Positions 1 through 8,070 of a stretch of DNA of 64,000 nucleotides are shown here, piece after piece. The stretch lies in the NCBI GenBank assembly GCA_020341775.1, contig CP070835.1, positions 1,558,116-1,622,115 of the forward strand, given 5' to 3'. The notes beneath the pieces are model-generated. The model made no database searches and was not told where the DNA came from. It worked only from the letters and a program-made list of their open reading frames with translations. The position numbers and the translations under genes are program-made. The stretch is from Candidatus Bathyarchaeota archaeon. Lineage in GTDB: Archaea; Thermoproteota; Bathyarchaeia; Bathyarchaeales; SOJC01. Every line of letters starts with the position of its first letter. Position 1 is the first letter of the stretch.

Positions 1-1
1 C

Positions 2-1045
2 ATAGCTCTCAGTCTGGCATACTATCTTATCCCAGTCAAACTCTTGCCCCTTTATGGCCAAGATCTTGACAGTAATCCTTTGACCCCACCACAAGTAAGA
101 GTTGCTGTAATCGCCGAAGATCTTACCTGGACCCTAGAGATGTATACCGCACTAACCCACCCGGCAATATACCCAAGCGTTCTGGGACCCTACGCCAACG
201 TAACTTATGCGGGTCGAATACCTGACGGCACTACCGATTGCTCATCATGGCTGAACGATGTGAAGGCCAGCGGCGCTCGACTTCTAATTCACATATTCTC
301 TGGAGCCACTGGAGTACCATTCATAATGCAATGGAAAGCACTAAACGTTAGCGCGTTGCCAGTAGGCATCAACGTCATGGGACAATTGCAGAGCCACTGG
401 GCGACAACAGGAGGCACCTGCGAGTATGAATCAATACTTGCCTTTTCAGGAACAAGAACCCCAATCATACCGGGATTGACAGAGGTGTTCTGGGACAACT
501 TTGTAGCTCTAACAGGTACATGGCCACTCTACACAGCATGGGGAGCATACGACGGCATTTATGGACTGAAAGAAGCTATTGAGGACATTGACACCACAGA
601 TAAGGACGCATTGGTGGCCTACTACGAAAACCCAGCCTACATGAGACAAGGCTTGAACGGAATATTCAAATACACAAATTCAAGTGCATCTCGGCATGAT
701 GTTGTTGTCTACGATCTAGGTCCAACGTGGGATTATGGATTCGTAAGAGCCTTTATTTCACAATGGACAGCCGAAAGACTGGAAGTTGTGATTCCTCTCG
801 ACCAAGTCTATTCTAAGAAGTGGGCAATACCGCCAAATATGTATCCACTCATCGAAGACATCAATTATGACGGAAAAGTTGACATCAAAGACGTAGCCCT
901 CGCCGCCAAGGCTTTTGGTACAGTTCCAGGCGACCCGAGATGGGAAAAAGAAGCTGACATCAACTTCGACGACAAGGTTGACATCAAGGACATCGCAACG
1001 ATCGCGAAGCAATTCGGAACAGTTATCAGTCTGCCTCTGCCCTAG
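2..1045 (+). CDS. ABC transporter substrate-binding protein (LivJ/K-like), C-terminal part, with dockerin-like tail
   Basis: The frame is open to the left edge, so the N-terminus, including any signal peptide, lies outside the window; an internal TTG at 44 is not a credible start. The visible ~350 residues resemble the second lobe of a type 1 periplasmic-binding fold, as in branched-chain amino acid or aromatic-acid binding proteins (for example the stretch around TWPLYTAWGAYDGIYGLKEA). The last ~55 residues hold two acidic calcium-loop repeats, DINYDGKVDIKD and DINFDDKVDIKD, each followed by an AKxFGT segment, which is the pattern of dockerin type I repeats. Four liv transporter genes follow on the same strand, so this should be their extracytoplasmic receptor. 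The ligand cannot be read from sequence; the surrounding catabolic genes suggest a carboxylic acid. Confidence 0.85.
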   Translation: MALSLAYYLIPVKLLPLYGQDLDSNPLTPPQVRVAVIAEDLTWTLEMYTALTHPAIYPSVLGPYANVTYAGRIPDGTTDCSSWLNDVKASGARLLIHIFSGATGVPFIMQWKALNVSALPVGINVMGQLQSHWATTGGTCEYESILAFSGTRTPIIPGLTEVFWDNFVALTGTWPLYTAWGAYDGIYGLKEAIEDIDTTDKDALVAYYENPAYMRQGLNGIFKYTNSSASRHDVVVYDLGPTWDYGFVRAFISQWTAERLEVVIPLDQVYSKKWAIPPNMYPLIEDINYDGKVDIKDVALAAKAFGTVPGDPRWEKEADINFDDKVDIKDIATIAKQFGTVISLPLP

Positions 1046-1067
1046 AAGTCCTATCCTTTCATCTTCC

Positions 1068-1075
1068 TTTTTTTT
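1068..1075 (+). terminator. Oligo-T terminator candidate after the binding protein
   Basis: A run of eight T residues lies 23 bases past the stop of the substrate-binding protein, followed by C/G bases. Archaeal RNA polymerase terminates at T-runs without needing a hairpin, so this could separate the receptor transcript from the permease operon that starts at 1188. Confidence 0.5.
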
Positions 1076-1117
1076 CCGGTATTCCCTTGAAGCAGACAAA
1101 TTTTGATCGTCTCAAAT

Positions 1118-1139
1118 GCTTAAGAAAAGTATTTTAAGC
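1118..1139 (+). promoter_or_regulatory. Inverted repeat with TATA-like core upstream of the liv permease operon
   Basis: GCTTAA (1118-1123) and TTAAGC (1134-1139) form six-base arms around a ten-base AT-rich centre that contains a TATA-like GTATTTTAA. It lies 48-70 bases upstream of the LivH start, a sensible place for a promoter and/or operator. Only the symmetry is seen; regulator binding is inference. Confidence 0.35.
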
Positions 1140-1187
1140 CGGTTTCCTTATTAGTCGAAAAATGCGGATTGAGTCAGAGCTAGCTTA

Positions 1188-2117
1188 GTGGTGAGACATG
1201 ATTTGCTTAATGATCTTATTGAGATTTTCTTATTAGGAGGTCTCCAGAGTGGGATGTACTCGTTGTTGGCCCTTGGATTTACGTTGATCTATGGAATCTC
1301 TGGTGTTGTAAATCTCGCCCATGGATCCTTCTACATGCTTGGCGCCTACATGTTTGTCACCTTAGGAGCTATCGGTTTTCTTGGGGCCGGCACTATGCTG
1401 AACGCAGTTTTTGTCTTAGTTCTTGCAGCAATAGTTGTAGGCATTATAGCAAGCATGATCTATAGAGTTACAATTCATCCTGTCCTTGGCGATGAAGTTG
1501 CCATAATGGTAGCCACAGTTTGCATAGCCTTGATAATGCAACAATTTGTCATAATCTTCTACGGCGTCACTTTCCCCCGAGTAGCCTGGCCTGAAGATTC
1601 TATCTTAATGAATACAGCAAACATATTGGGAGTAACCATAGAGTATTCATATATAGCTGCATTTGTAGTATCGCTAGCTCTTTTCGGGACCTTGATGTTG
1701 ATCATAACTAAAACAAAAATGGGAAAGGCTATGAGAGCAGTATCGCAGGACGTTGAAGCTGCAATGTTGATGGGAATAAACACTGAGAGGCTCTACATGC
1801 TAACAATGGGTTTGTCTGCAATGTTAGCGACTTTTGCCGGTATACTGATTACATCATCTACGACAAAATCGGCGGGAGCTTGGATGTGGCTACAGCCTCT
1901 TGCGCTATCCTTTGCAATTGTCATTCTCGGTGGGTTGGGAAGCATCAAAGGAAGTCTAATTGGTGGCTTCATCCTCGGATATGCCGAGCAAACGGTTAAG
2001 ACTACAGTTCCAGAAGGCGGTGCAATTGTGGGAGTTGTCCCATTGATTGTAATGGTTTTAGTCTTGCTTTTAAGGCCAAAGGGATTGTTTGGAAAACGTG
2101 TGGAGCTGGAGGAATAG
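1188..2117 (+). CDS. livH: LivH-type ABC transporter permease
   Basis: Inner-membrane permease of a branched-chain amino acid type (HAAT) ABC importer. The 309-residue protein is almost entirely hydrophobic, with about eight to nine membrane segments. It carries the LivH signature near residues 36-54 (YGISGVVNLAHGSFYMLGAY) and a C-terminal ILGGLGSIKGSLIGG loop typical of the family. Two adjacent GTG codons (1188 and 1191) can serve as start. It is followed three bases later by LivM and then the two ATPases, a complete transporter operon. The substrate could be amino acids or, given the neighbours, aromatic or short-chain carboxylates. Confidence 0.93.
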   Translation: MVRHDLLNDLIEIFLLGGLQSGMYSLLALGFTLIYGISGVVNLAHGSFYMLGAYMFVTLGAIGFLGAGTMLNAVFVLVLAAIVVGIIASMIYRVTIHPVLGDEVAIMVATVCIALIMQQFVIIFYGVTFPRVAWPEDSILMNTANILGVTIEYSYIAAFVVSLALFGTLMLIITKTKMGKAMRAVSQDVEAAMLMGINTERLYMLTMGLSAMLATFAGILITSSTTKSAGAWMWLQPLALSFAIVILGGLGSIKGSLIGGFILGYAEQTVKTTVPEGGAIVGVVPLIVMVLVLLLRPKGLFGKRVELEE

Positions 2118-2120
2118 AAA

Positions 2121-3227
2121 ATGGTTAGAAGCTATTTTCGAAGAGCATATTCAAGTTTTACTGCACACGTGTTTGACATCCCACCGAGATTCATGGCTTT
2201 TCTTTTTTTTCTGCTTCTATTGACCGTTCCAGCAATGCAATTAGGCTCATACGTTCTGCGGTTGCTGATTATGGCGAACATATTTGCGATTTTTGCAGTA
2301 AGTTGGGATCTTTTAGTTGGTCGCACAGGACAGATTAGTCTTGGTCATGCTCTCTTCTTTGGAATTGGTGGCTACACGTCTGGACTGCTGTTCCAATTCT
2401 TTGCGCTCCCGATATGGGTCACAATACCTGCGGCTGTTGCGATAGGCGCTTTAGCTGGTTTTCTAATTGGATTTCCTTGTTTAAGAGTGAAGGGCCCTTA
2501 CCTAGCCTTGATAACGATGGCTTTTCCCTTAATTTTGTCCAATCTAGTCAAATGGTCTCCACTTGAACCTATTTTTGGGGGCGAACTTGGATTTCGCAGT
2601 CTTCCCCCTTTCTTCCCCTTTTTACCCTTTACTCAGGCCATCATGGCTGAATATTATCTGATATTGCTCTTGCTTTTTGTATCCTCAATTGTAATCTATA
2701 AGATAGCAAACTCTAAAACAGGGATTGTGTTTGTATCGATCCTTGACGACGAAGTAGCGTCGAAAGCCTGTGGGATAAACGTAACTAGATATAAAATCTT
2801 CGCCTTCACCATTAGCAGTTTCTTTGCGAGCTTGGCTGGTTGTCTTCAAGCTCACATCTTAAAATTGGCAAATCCTCCAATGTTCTCTCTTGACATTTCT
2901 TTCCTCCCTGTGATTCTGACATTTCTAGGGGGAATAGGCACGATTTATGGACCAATTGTAGGATCCTATATCTATGTAATCTTGGATAGATATATTATGT
3001 CTATCCTACTACCCAAAGCATTTGAATCAGTAGGATGGACACTCCCCAGAGAGTTTGATTTTGCCAAGTTGCTGATATTTACACTAATTGTCCTTGTTCT
3101 CATAATTAAATGGCCAAGAGGCTTGGCCAGATTTGCGACTGATGAACTTCAGAACCTTGAAGAAGCAAGAGACCTTGATGAACGAGGACCTAGAATTTGG
3201 AAGAGATACAAGAAAACTAAACACTGA
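2121..3227 (+). CDS. livM: LivM-type ABC transporter permease
   Basis: Second membrane permease of the importer, 368 residues. The diagnostic LivM segment WDLLVGRTGQISLGHALFF lies at about residues 62-80, followed by GIGGY, and a second conserved loop near LTFLGGIGTIYGPIVGS is present. The charged C-terminal tail (RDLDERGPRIWKRYKKTKH) is cytoplasmic in the family. The gene begins three bases after livH and ends 19 bases before the likely livG start, which indicates co-transcription. Confidence 0.93.
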   Translation: MVRSYFRRAYSSFTAHVFDIPPRFMAFLFFLLLLTVPAMQLGSYVLRLLIMANIFAIFAVSWDLLVGRTGQISLGHALFFGIGGYTSGLLFQFFALPIWVTIPAAVAIGALAGFLIGFPCLRVKGPYLALITMAFPLILSNLVKWSPLEPIFGGELGFRSLPPFFPFLPFTQAIMAEYYLILLLLFVSSIVIYKIANSKTGIVFVSILDDEVASKACGINVTRYKIFAFTISSFFASLAGCLQAHILKLANPPMFSLDISFLPVILTFLGGIGTIYGPIVGSYIYVILDRYIMSILLPKAFESVGWTLPREFDFAKLLIFTLIVLVLIIKWPRGLARFATDELQNLEEARDLDERGPRIWKRYKKTKH

Positions 3228-3246
3228 GGTGAAAGGTGGGTCCGCA

Positions 3247-3993
3247 ATGCAAGTACTTGAAGTTGAGAACATAACTAAAAGCTTTGGAGGGCTGAAAGCA
3301 GTAGATAATGTAAGCTTTCACATCGACGAAGGGGAACTAGTCGGCATCATTGGTCCAAATGGTGCAGGAAAGACAACACTCTTTAACTTATTGAGTTGCT
3401 TCCTTAGCCCCGATTCAGGTACTATAAAATTCAAAGGAGAAAACATAATTGGAATGGCCCCACACAAAGTCGTTAATTTGGGAATCGCTAGAACGTTCCA
3501 AGTTGTCAGACCTTTTCGCCACCTACCAGTCATTGCAAATGTCATGGTCGCACTCAAATCACCAAGAGGCGCAAAAAAAATCGAATGGCTCAAAACAATG
3601 GAGAGAAAGGCCGCAGATCTACTAGAGGATGTAGGCCTCTCAGAGCTGATGCTTGAACCCGCAGAGAACGTAGGGCACGGAGACCTAAAGCGACTAGAAA
3701 TTGCAAAGGCTCTTGCCACAGAGCCAGATGTCCTCCTGTTAGATGAACCATTTGGGGGATTAAATCCACTTGAAGTTGATTTCCTCACCAAGTCAATATT
3801 GAGGATGCATTTGGATGAACCTCGTCGCAGTATAATCATAGTTGAACACAAACTTTATGCTCTCATGAAGCTGGTAAAGGAAGTCAAAGTTCTTCATAGA
3901 GGAAAAAAAATAGCGGAAGGAACGCCAGAAGAAATAGCCAATAACAAAAAAGTCGTAGAAGTTTACATGGGAGGCCCAATCAAGCATGCTTGA
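3247..3993 (+). CDS. livG: LivG-type ABC transporter ATP-binding protein
   Basis: Cytoplasmic ATPase of the importer, 248 residues from the ATG at 3247. Walker A GPNGAGKT is at 36-43, the Q-loop RTFQVVRPF at 82-90, and Walker B VLLLDEP near 162-168. The signature motif is an atypical VGHGDLKRLEIAKAL in place of the usual LSYGxQRRLEIARAL. An upstream in-frame ATG at 3133 exists but would overlap livM by 95 bases; the start at 3247 has GGTG-rich sequence before it and gives the standard LivG N-terminus (MQVLEVENITKSFGG). The end overlaps livF by eight bases. Confidence 0.92.
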   Translation: MQVLEVENITKSFGGLKAVDNVSFHIDEGELVGIIGPNGAGKTTLFNLLSCFLSPDSGTIKFKGENIIGMAPHKVVNLGIARTFQVVRPFRHLPVIANVMVALKSPRGAKKIEWLKTMERKAADLLEDVGLSELMLEPAENVGHGDLKRLEIAKALATEPDVLLLDEPFGGLNPLEVDFLTKSILRMHLDEPRRSIIIVEHKLYALMKLVKEVKVLHRGKKIAEGTPEEIANNKKVVEVYMGGPIKHA

Positions 3994-4720
3994 AGTACAA
4001 GACCTCACTGTCCATTATGATGGAGCAATGGCATTAAACCGAGTTAACCTTGAAGTAGGCGATGGCCAATTTGTTGGCGTTGTAGGTCCAAATGGTTCTG
4101 GAAAATCAACGTTGCTTCGCGCATTATCAGGTATACTAACAGAAGTTGAACCTGGCAAGAAAGAGAGACCAAGCCTCTCAGGCTCGATACTGTTTGAGGG
4201 TAAAGAAATAAGCAAGTTGAAAGCATGGCAAATCACAAAATTGGGAATAATTCATTGCCCCGAAAGGCGTCGCCCTTTTGCAGAAATGACCACGCTCGAG
4301 AATTTGGAGATGGGAGCCTATCTGCGAAAAGACAAGAAGGACGTTAGGAAGGACTTGGAACGAGTCTACGAGCTCTTCCCAATACTGAAAGAAAGAGCAA
4401 ACCAAATGTCTAGAACCTTGAGCGGGGGGGAACAACAGATGCTTGCCATAGCAAGAGCGTTGATGTCAAAGCCTAAACTCTTGCTCATAGATGAACCTTC
4501 ACTTGGGTTGGCGCCCATACTAAAAGAGACGGTGTTAAAGACAATAAAAGAAATCTGGAGCTCAGGAGTCACGATTTTGCTAGTCGAGCAGGATGTGGCA
4601 ATAACCCTCGCAACAGCCCAGAAAATCTACATTTTGGCACATGGAAGAATGGTAACCCATGGAGCCAAAGAAGAATTAATGAAAGACAGAGACATTAGAG
4701 AAGTATATTTAGGGCTCTAG
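3986..4720 (+). CDS. livF: LivF-type ABC transporter ATP-binding protein
   Basis: Second ATPase of the importer, 244 residues. Walker A GPNGSGKS is at 34-41, the LivF-typical CPERRRPFAEMTTLENLEMG at about 91-110, signature LSGGEQQ at 145-151 and Walker B LLLIDEP at 165-171. It overlaps livG by eight bases, consistent with translational coupling. It completes a five-component transporter together with the binding protein at the left edge. Confidence 0.93.
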   Translation: MLEVQDLTVHYDGAMALNRVNLEVGDGQFVGVVGPNGSGKSTLLRALSGILTEVEPGKKERPSLSGSILFEGKEISKLKAWQITKLGIIHCPERRRPFAEMTTLENLEMGAYLRKDKKDVRKDLERVYELFPILKERANQMSRTLSGGEQQMLAIARALMSKPKLLLIDEPSLGLAPILKETVLKTIKEIWSSGVTILLVEQDVAITLATAQKIYILAHGRMVTHGAKEELMKDRDIREVYLGL

Positions 4721-4779
4721 AGAGCCATCCGTATCGGACAGATTTTTATGCTCCTTTCACAATAGATTCCGTGATCCAC

Positions 4780-6498
4780 ATGAAACGCAAGTCCGAATCA
4801 GCTTTAGCTGAATATGAGAAGAGACCTTGGCTCAAATGGTATGCCAAAGGCGTTCCCGCTGACGTTGAAATCCCAGAAAAATCAATACCTGAAATGATTG
4901 ATGAAGCGGTCGAAAAGTGGGGTAACAAACCCGCAATTGTCTTCTATGGCAATAAAATGAAACACAAAGAACTGCACGAATTATCTTTAAAATTTGCCAC
5001 AGCGCTACACGAGTTGGGAGTCAGAAAAGGAGACAAAGTTGCCATTCTACTCCCAAACTGCCCACAGTTTATAATCACTTACTTTGGGATTCTTCGTTTG
5101 GGTGCAGTTGCCTCACCTATGAGTCCGCTATACTCCCCAAGAGAAATTAAGTATCAATTGAATGACAGTGGAAGCAAGATCATTGTCTGCCTCGATCTTC
5201 TCTACGAAAATGTGGATAGAATCTGGAGCGAAACAGGCCTGAAGCATGCTATCATAACAAGCGTAGCAGAGTATTTGCCAACGACCCGACGCTTCTTCTC
5301 AAAAGCCCTCGGGAAAGCCCCCTCTCTTGAGCTTCCGGAAAGAGAAGGAATCCTAAGCTTCCAAGAGTTGCTCAAGAAATCCCAGCCAAATCCGCCTAAT
5401 GTTAAAATCAACCCAAAAGAGGATTTAGCAGCACTTCCTTACACCGGAGGAACCACTGGAGTGCCCAAAGGAGCCATGCTCACACACTATAACGTTGCTG
5501 CAATTCAAGAGGAGATGTACTGCTTCTTCCCTGACATGTATAGAGGTTACGAAGAATGCACGGTGGCGCTGCTGCCCTTCTACCATATTTACGGCCAGTC
5601 TGTGATAATGATGACTGGAGTCATGCGAGGCGGGCTTGGAATATTATTCGCGAAGCCAGATTTAGAGCAGATCATCACAGCCATGGAAAAGTATAATGTC
5701 ACATTATTCTACGGAGTCCCAACTCTCTACAAGTACTTCTTAGACGTGAAGCGGGCAAGAAGGTTCAATTGGAAAAAGTTGAAATACATCTTTTGTGGCG
5801 CAGACACCCTCCATAAAGAAGTGCGGGAAGATTGGATGAGATTCATGAATAAGGAAATTCGCGAAGGTTATGGACTGACTGAGACGACAGCAGTGACCCA
5901 CACAAATCCGCCTTCTAGGAACAAGCCGGGTTCATTCGGAGTTCCATTGCCCAACACACACGTGGCAATACTTGATTCTGAAACTCTTGAGTTCGTCCCA
6001 CCAGGCCAAGAAGGAGAGTTAGTGACCAGCGCTCCCCAAATAATGAAAGGCTACTGGAACAAACCCGAAGCCAACAAAGAGAGCTTCTTTGAAGCAGGAG
6101 GAAGGAAGTGGTTCAGAACGGGCGACATAGCAAGGATGGATGAGGAAGGATACTTCTATTTTGTTGAAAGGACAAAGGACATGATCAAATACAAGGGCTA
6201 TTCAGTCTTCGCTCACGAGATTGAAGAAGTGTTATATAATCATCAAAAAATCAAGGAAGCAGCAGTCATCGGAGTTCCAGATCCAGATGTTGGAGAACGC
6301 GTCAAAGCTATCGTGGTTCCAGAAACCGATTACCGAGGAAAGCTTACAGAGGAAGAAGTAAGAGAGTGGTGTGAGAAAAACCTAGCCCACTACAAGGTCC
6401 CCAAAATCGTCGAATTTCGGGGCGAAATACCTAAGACAGACGCCTTCAAGATAGACCACAAGAAGCTGAGACAAGAACTCTTCCTAGTAAAGGAATAG
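4780..6498 (+). CDS. AMP-forming acyl-CoA ligase (long-chain/aromatic acyl-CoA synthetase family)
   Basis: Activates a carboxylic acid to its CoA thioester through an acyl-adenylate (ANL superfamily). The P-loop YTGGTTGVPKG is at about residues 222-232, the GYGLTE motif near 364, the hinge-region RTGDIARMDEEGYFYFVER near 450, and the C-terminal catalytic lysine in TDAFKIDHKK near 557, where the usual TxxGKI glycine is replaced by Phe. The ATG at 4780 has a GTGATC Shine-Dalgarno-like element just upstream; a GTG at 4771 would add three residues. It lies 59 bases after the liv operon, so uptake plus activation is a natural pairing. Substrate (benzoate, arylpropionate, fatty acid) cannot be decided by motifs. 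Confidence 0.88.
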   Translation: MKRKSESALAEYEKRPWLKWYAKGVPADVEIPEKSIPEMIDEAVEKWGNKPAIVFYGNKMKHKELHELSLKFATALHELGVRKGDKVAILLPNCPQFIITYFGILRLGAVASPMSPLYSPREIKYQLNDSGSKIIVCLDLLYENVDRIWSETGLKHAIITSVAEYLPTTRRFFSKALGKAPSLELPEREGILSFQELLKKSQPNPPNVKINPKEDLAALPYTGGTTGVPKGAMLTHYNVAAIQEEMYCFFPDMYRGYEECTVALLPFYHIYGQSVIMMTGVMRGGLGILFAKPDLEQIITAMEKYNVTLFYGVPTLYKYFLDVKRARRFNWKKLKYIFCGADTLHKEVREDWMRFMNKEIREGYGLTETTAVTHTNPPSRNKPGSFGVPLPNTHVAILDSETLEFVPPGQEGELVTSAPQIMKGYWNKPEANKESFFEAGGRKWFRTGDIARMDEEGYFYFVERTKDMIKYKGYSVFAHEIEEVLYNHQKIKEAAVIGVPDPDVGERVKAIVVPETDYRGKLTEEEVREWCEKNLAHYKVPKIVEFRGEIPKTDAFKIDHKKLRQELFLVKE

Positions 6499-6523
6499 CA
6501 AGAGAAACATCAGCTTTCCCAAA

Positions 6524-7954
6524 CTAGCTGTCCTTTATTCCAGCCAAATGCTTGGCAATCTTTTTCTTTTCTTCGAAGTCGTAAGTAGCAGCTATGACGA
6601 TTTCCTCCATAATTGGTGAACCACCTCCGTGGATTCCAGCGTTGGCTGAAACGCCACTCAATGATGAACACAGCATATCTGAGAGAAGACGGAAGCAGAG
6701 ATGAACATTTTCAGGAGAAACATCCTTCTTTCGCATAATATACTTCTCAAGATACTTCCTGGTGTCGGGATTTACGAAGTCCCCTTCAAATGGAAGAGTT
6801 GCAGGCAATCCTCCCGCCAAATCTGTGAGTATCTCATACTCGTGGTAGATGTTGACGCCTGCATGACGTCTGCCAACATTTGCATAGATCGTGTTAGGGA
6901 TGTATGTGCCAGATTCGTGTTGTTGTCCCTCAACTGCAGCAGCGATGCCCGCTGAAAACACAAGCTCTGCCACGGCTGCGAGGTGAGTCAGCTTCGATCT
7001 GACGTGCTGTTTTTTAGCAATCCCTTGATACTCAGCAACGAGAGCTGATGCGCCCGTCACGATGTCGGTGAGTGCGGGTTTGCATCCGGTGTAGCTGTGC
7101 CGGTGAAAAAGAGCAAAACCGTGAGCCAACAAAGCCGCAAACGGCCACTCGCCACACATGAATACTCGGTCCCAAGGCACAAAAAGATCGTCAATGACCA
7201 CAAAGGAGTCTGCAAACCCAAAATCTGATACTGGCGCCTTGAAAGTCTTCCTTGGTCTAGGGTTTGCCACGTGAGTTACTAATTTGACATTTTCGCTGTC
7301 TGCAGGAATTGCAAAAGCCAATGCATAATCAGCTTCTGCTTCTTTCATAGCTCTAGTGGGTAGACAGATTATTTCATCCGCAATCGCAGCCATGGTGATG
7401 TGATTTTTGGCGCCCCTCACAACTATGCCGTCCTCCCTCTGCTCCACCACATGCAGATAAAGGTCGGGGTCTTCCTGCTCATGCGGCCTAAGGCTTCGAT
7501 CTCCCTTAACGTCCGTCTGCGCTGCCGCAGCGGTTAAATCATTTTCTTGGAAATACCTAAGGTACTTGTCCAATCTTCTTGCATACTCAGTCCCATAAGC
7601 CTTATCCAATTCGAAAGTGACAAACGAGAGGGCGTTTATAGCATCGCAACCCATACAACGCTGTATACAACCTCCCGTTAGATGGCAGACTTTCCTTGTC
7701 AGTCGCTGCTTCTGCAGCAAATCATTAGCGTTTTGATTTATGTGAGTGAAACGATTTATAGTCGCTCCTGTTAAATGAGAGGTAACTGTCATTGCGTCCT
7801 TGAATTGAGCGTCTTCTGTGAGATCGAAGGTTTTTGAAAGCACTCTAATAGAAGGTAAGAGTTCAGAGCCATCACGTACAACTAATTGCCCATCGATATA
7901 CACGTTTTTTTTCATTTTGCGAAGTTTGTCAACATACTCGGCTGAGGTTCTCAT
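6524..7954 (-). CDS. abfD: 4-hydroxybutyryl-CoA dehydratase / vinylacetyl-CoA isomerase family (AbfD-like)
   Basis: Member of the 4-hydroxyphenylacetate hydroxylase/4-hydroxybutyryl-CoA dehydratase flavoprotein family, 476 residues. In the Clostridium enzyme the [4Fe-4S] cluster is held by Cys99, Cys103, His292 and Cys299. The same spacings occur here as Cys96-x3-Cys100 (GGCIQRCMGC) and His284-x6-Cys291 (HRHSYTGC), so the protein is likely the dehydratase and not a monooxygenase. Expected reaction: 4-hydroxybutyryl-CoA to crotonyl-CoA. It is transcribed alone and divergently from the thiolase/DUF35 pair. In archaea this enzyme serves 4-hydroxybutyrate CO2-fixation cycles or 4-aminobutyrate fermentation; no other cycle genes are visible, so a catabolic role is at least as likely. 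Confidence 0.82.
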   Translation of the reverse strand: MRTSAEYVDKLRKMKKNVYIDGQLVVRDGSELLPSIRVLSKTFDLTEDAQFKDAMTVTSHLTGATINRFTHINQNANDLLQKQRLTRKVCHLTGGCIQRCMGCDAINALSFVTFELDKAYGTEYARRLDKYLRYFQENDLTAAAAQTDVKGDRSLRPHEQEDPDLYLHVVEQREDGIVVRGAKNHITMAAIADEIICLPTRAMKEAEADYALAFAIPADSENVKLVTHVANPRPRKTFKAPVSDFGFADSFVVIDDLFVPWDRVFMCGEWPFAALLAHGFALFHRHSYTGCKPALTDIVTGASALVAEYQGIAKKQHVRSKLTHLAAVAELVFSAGIAAAVEGQQHESGTYIPNTIYANVGRRHAGVNIYHEYEILTDLAGGLPATLPFEGDFVNPDTRKYLEKYIMRKKDVSPENVHLCFRLLSDMLCSSLSGVSANAGIHGGGSPIMEEIVIAATYDFEEKKKIAKHLAGIKDS

Positions 7955-8070
7955 CTAAATCACGCAGAAGCTAATTTGAAGGAGAAGCAAAATAAAAAGC
8001 TTCACAGTAAGGCACAAAAAGAGATAAATTCCGCAACCATTGTTAAATCAAGTCAAACACCTGGAGAAAT

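Noticed and set aside
3318-3851. 177-codon open frame on the minus strand opposite livG
   Set aside because: Antisense shadow of a clear ABC ATPase; composition is low-complexity Ser/Arg/Pro and has no recognisable domain.
4780-6498. Naming the first acyl-CoA ligase benzoate-CoA ligase
   Set aside because: Position next to a Liv transporter is suggestive, but ANL motifs do not give substrate and a second ligase is present.
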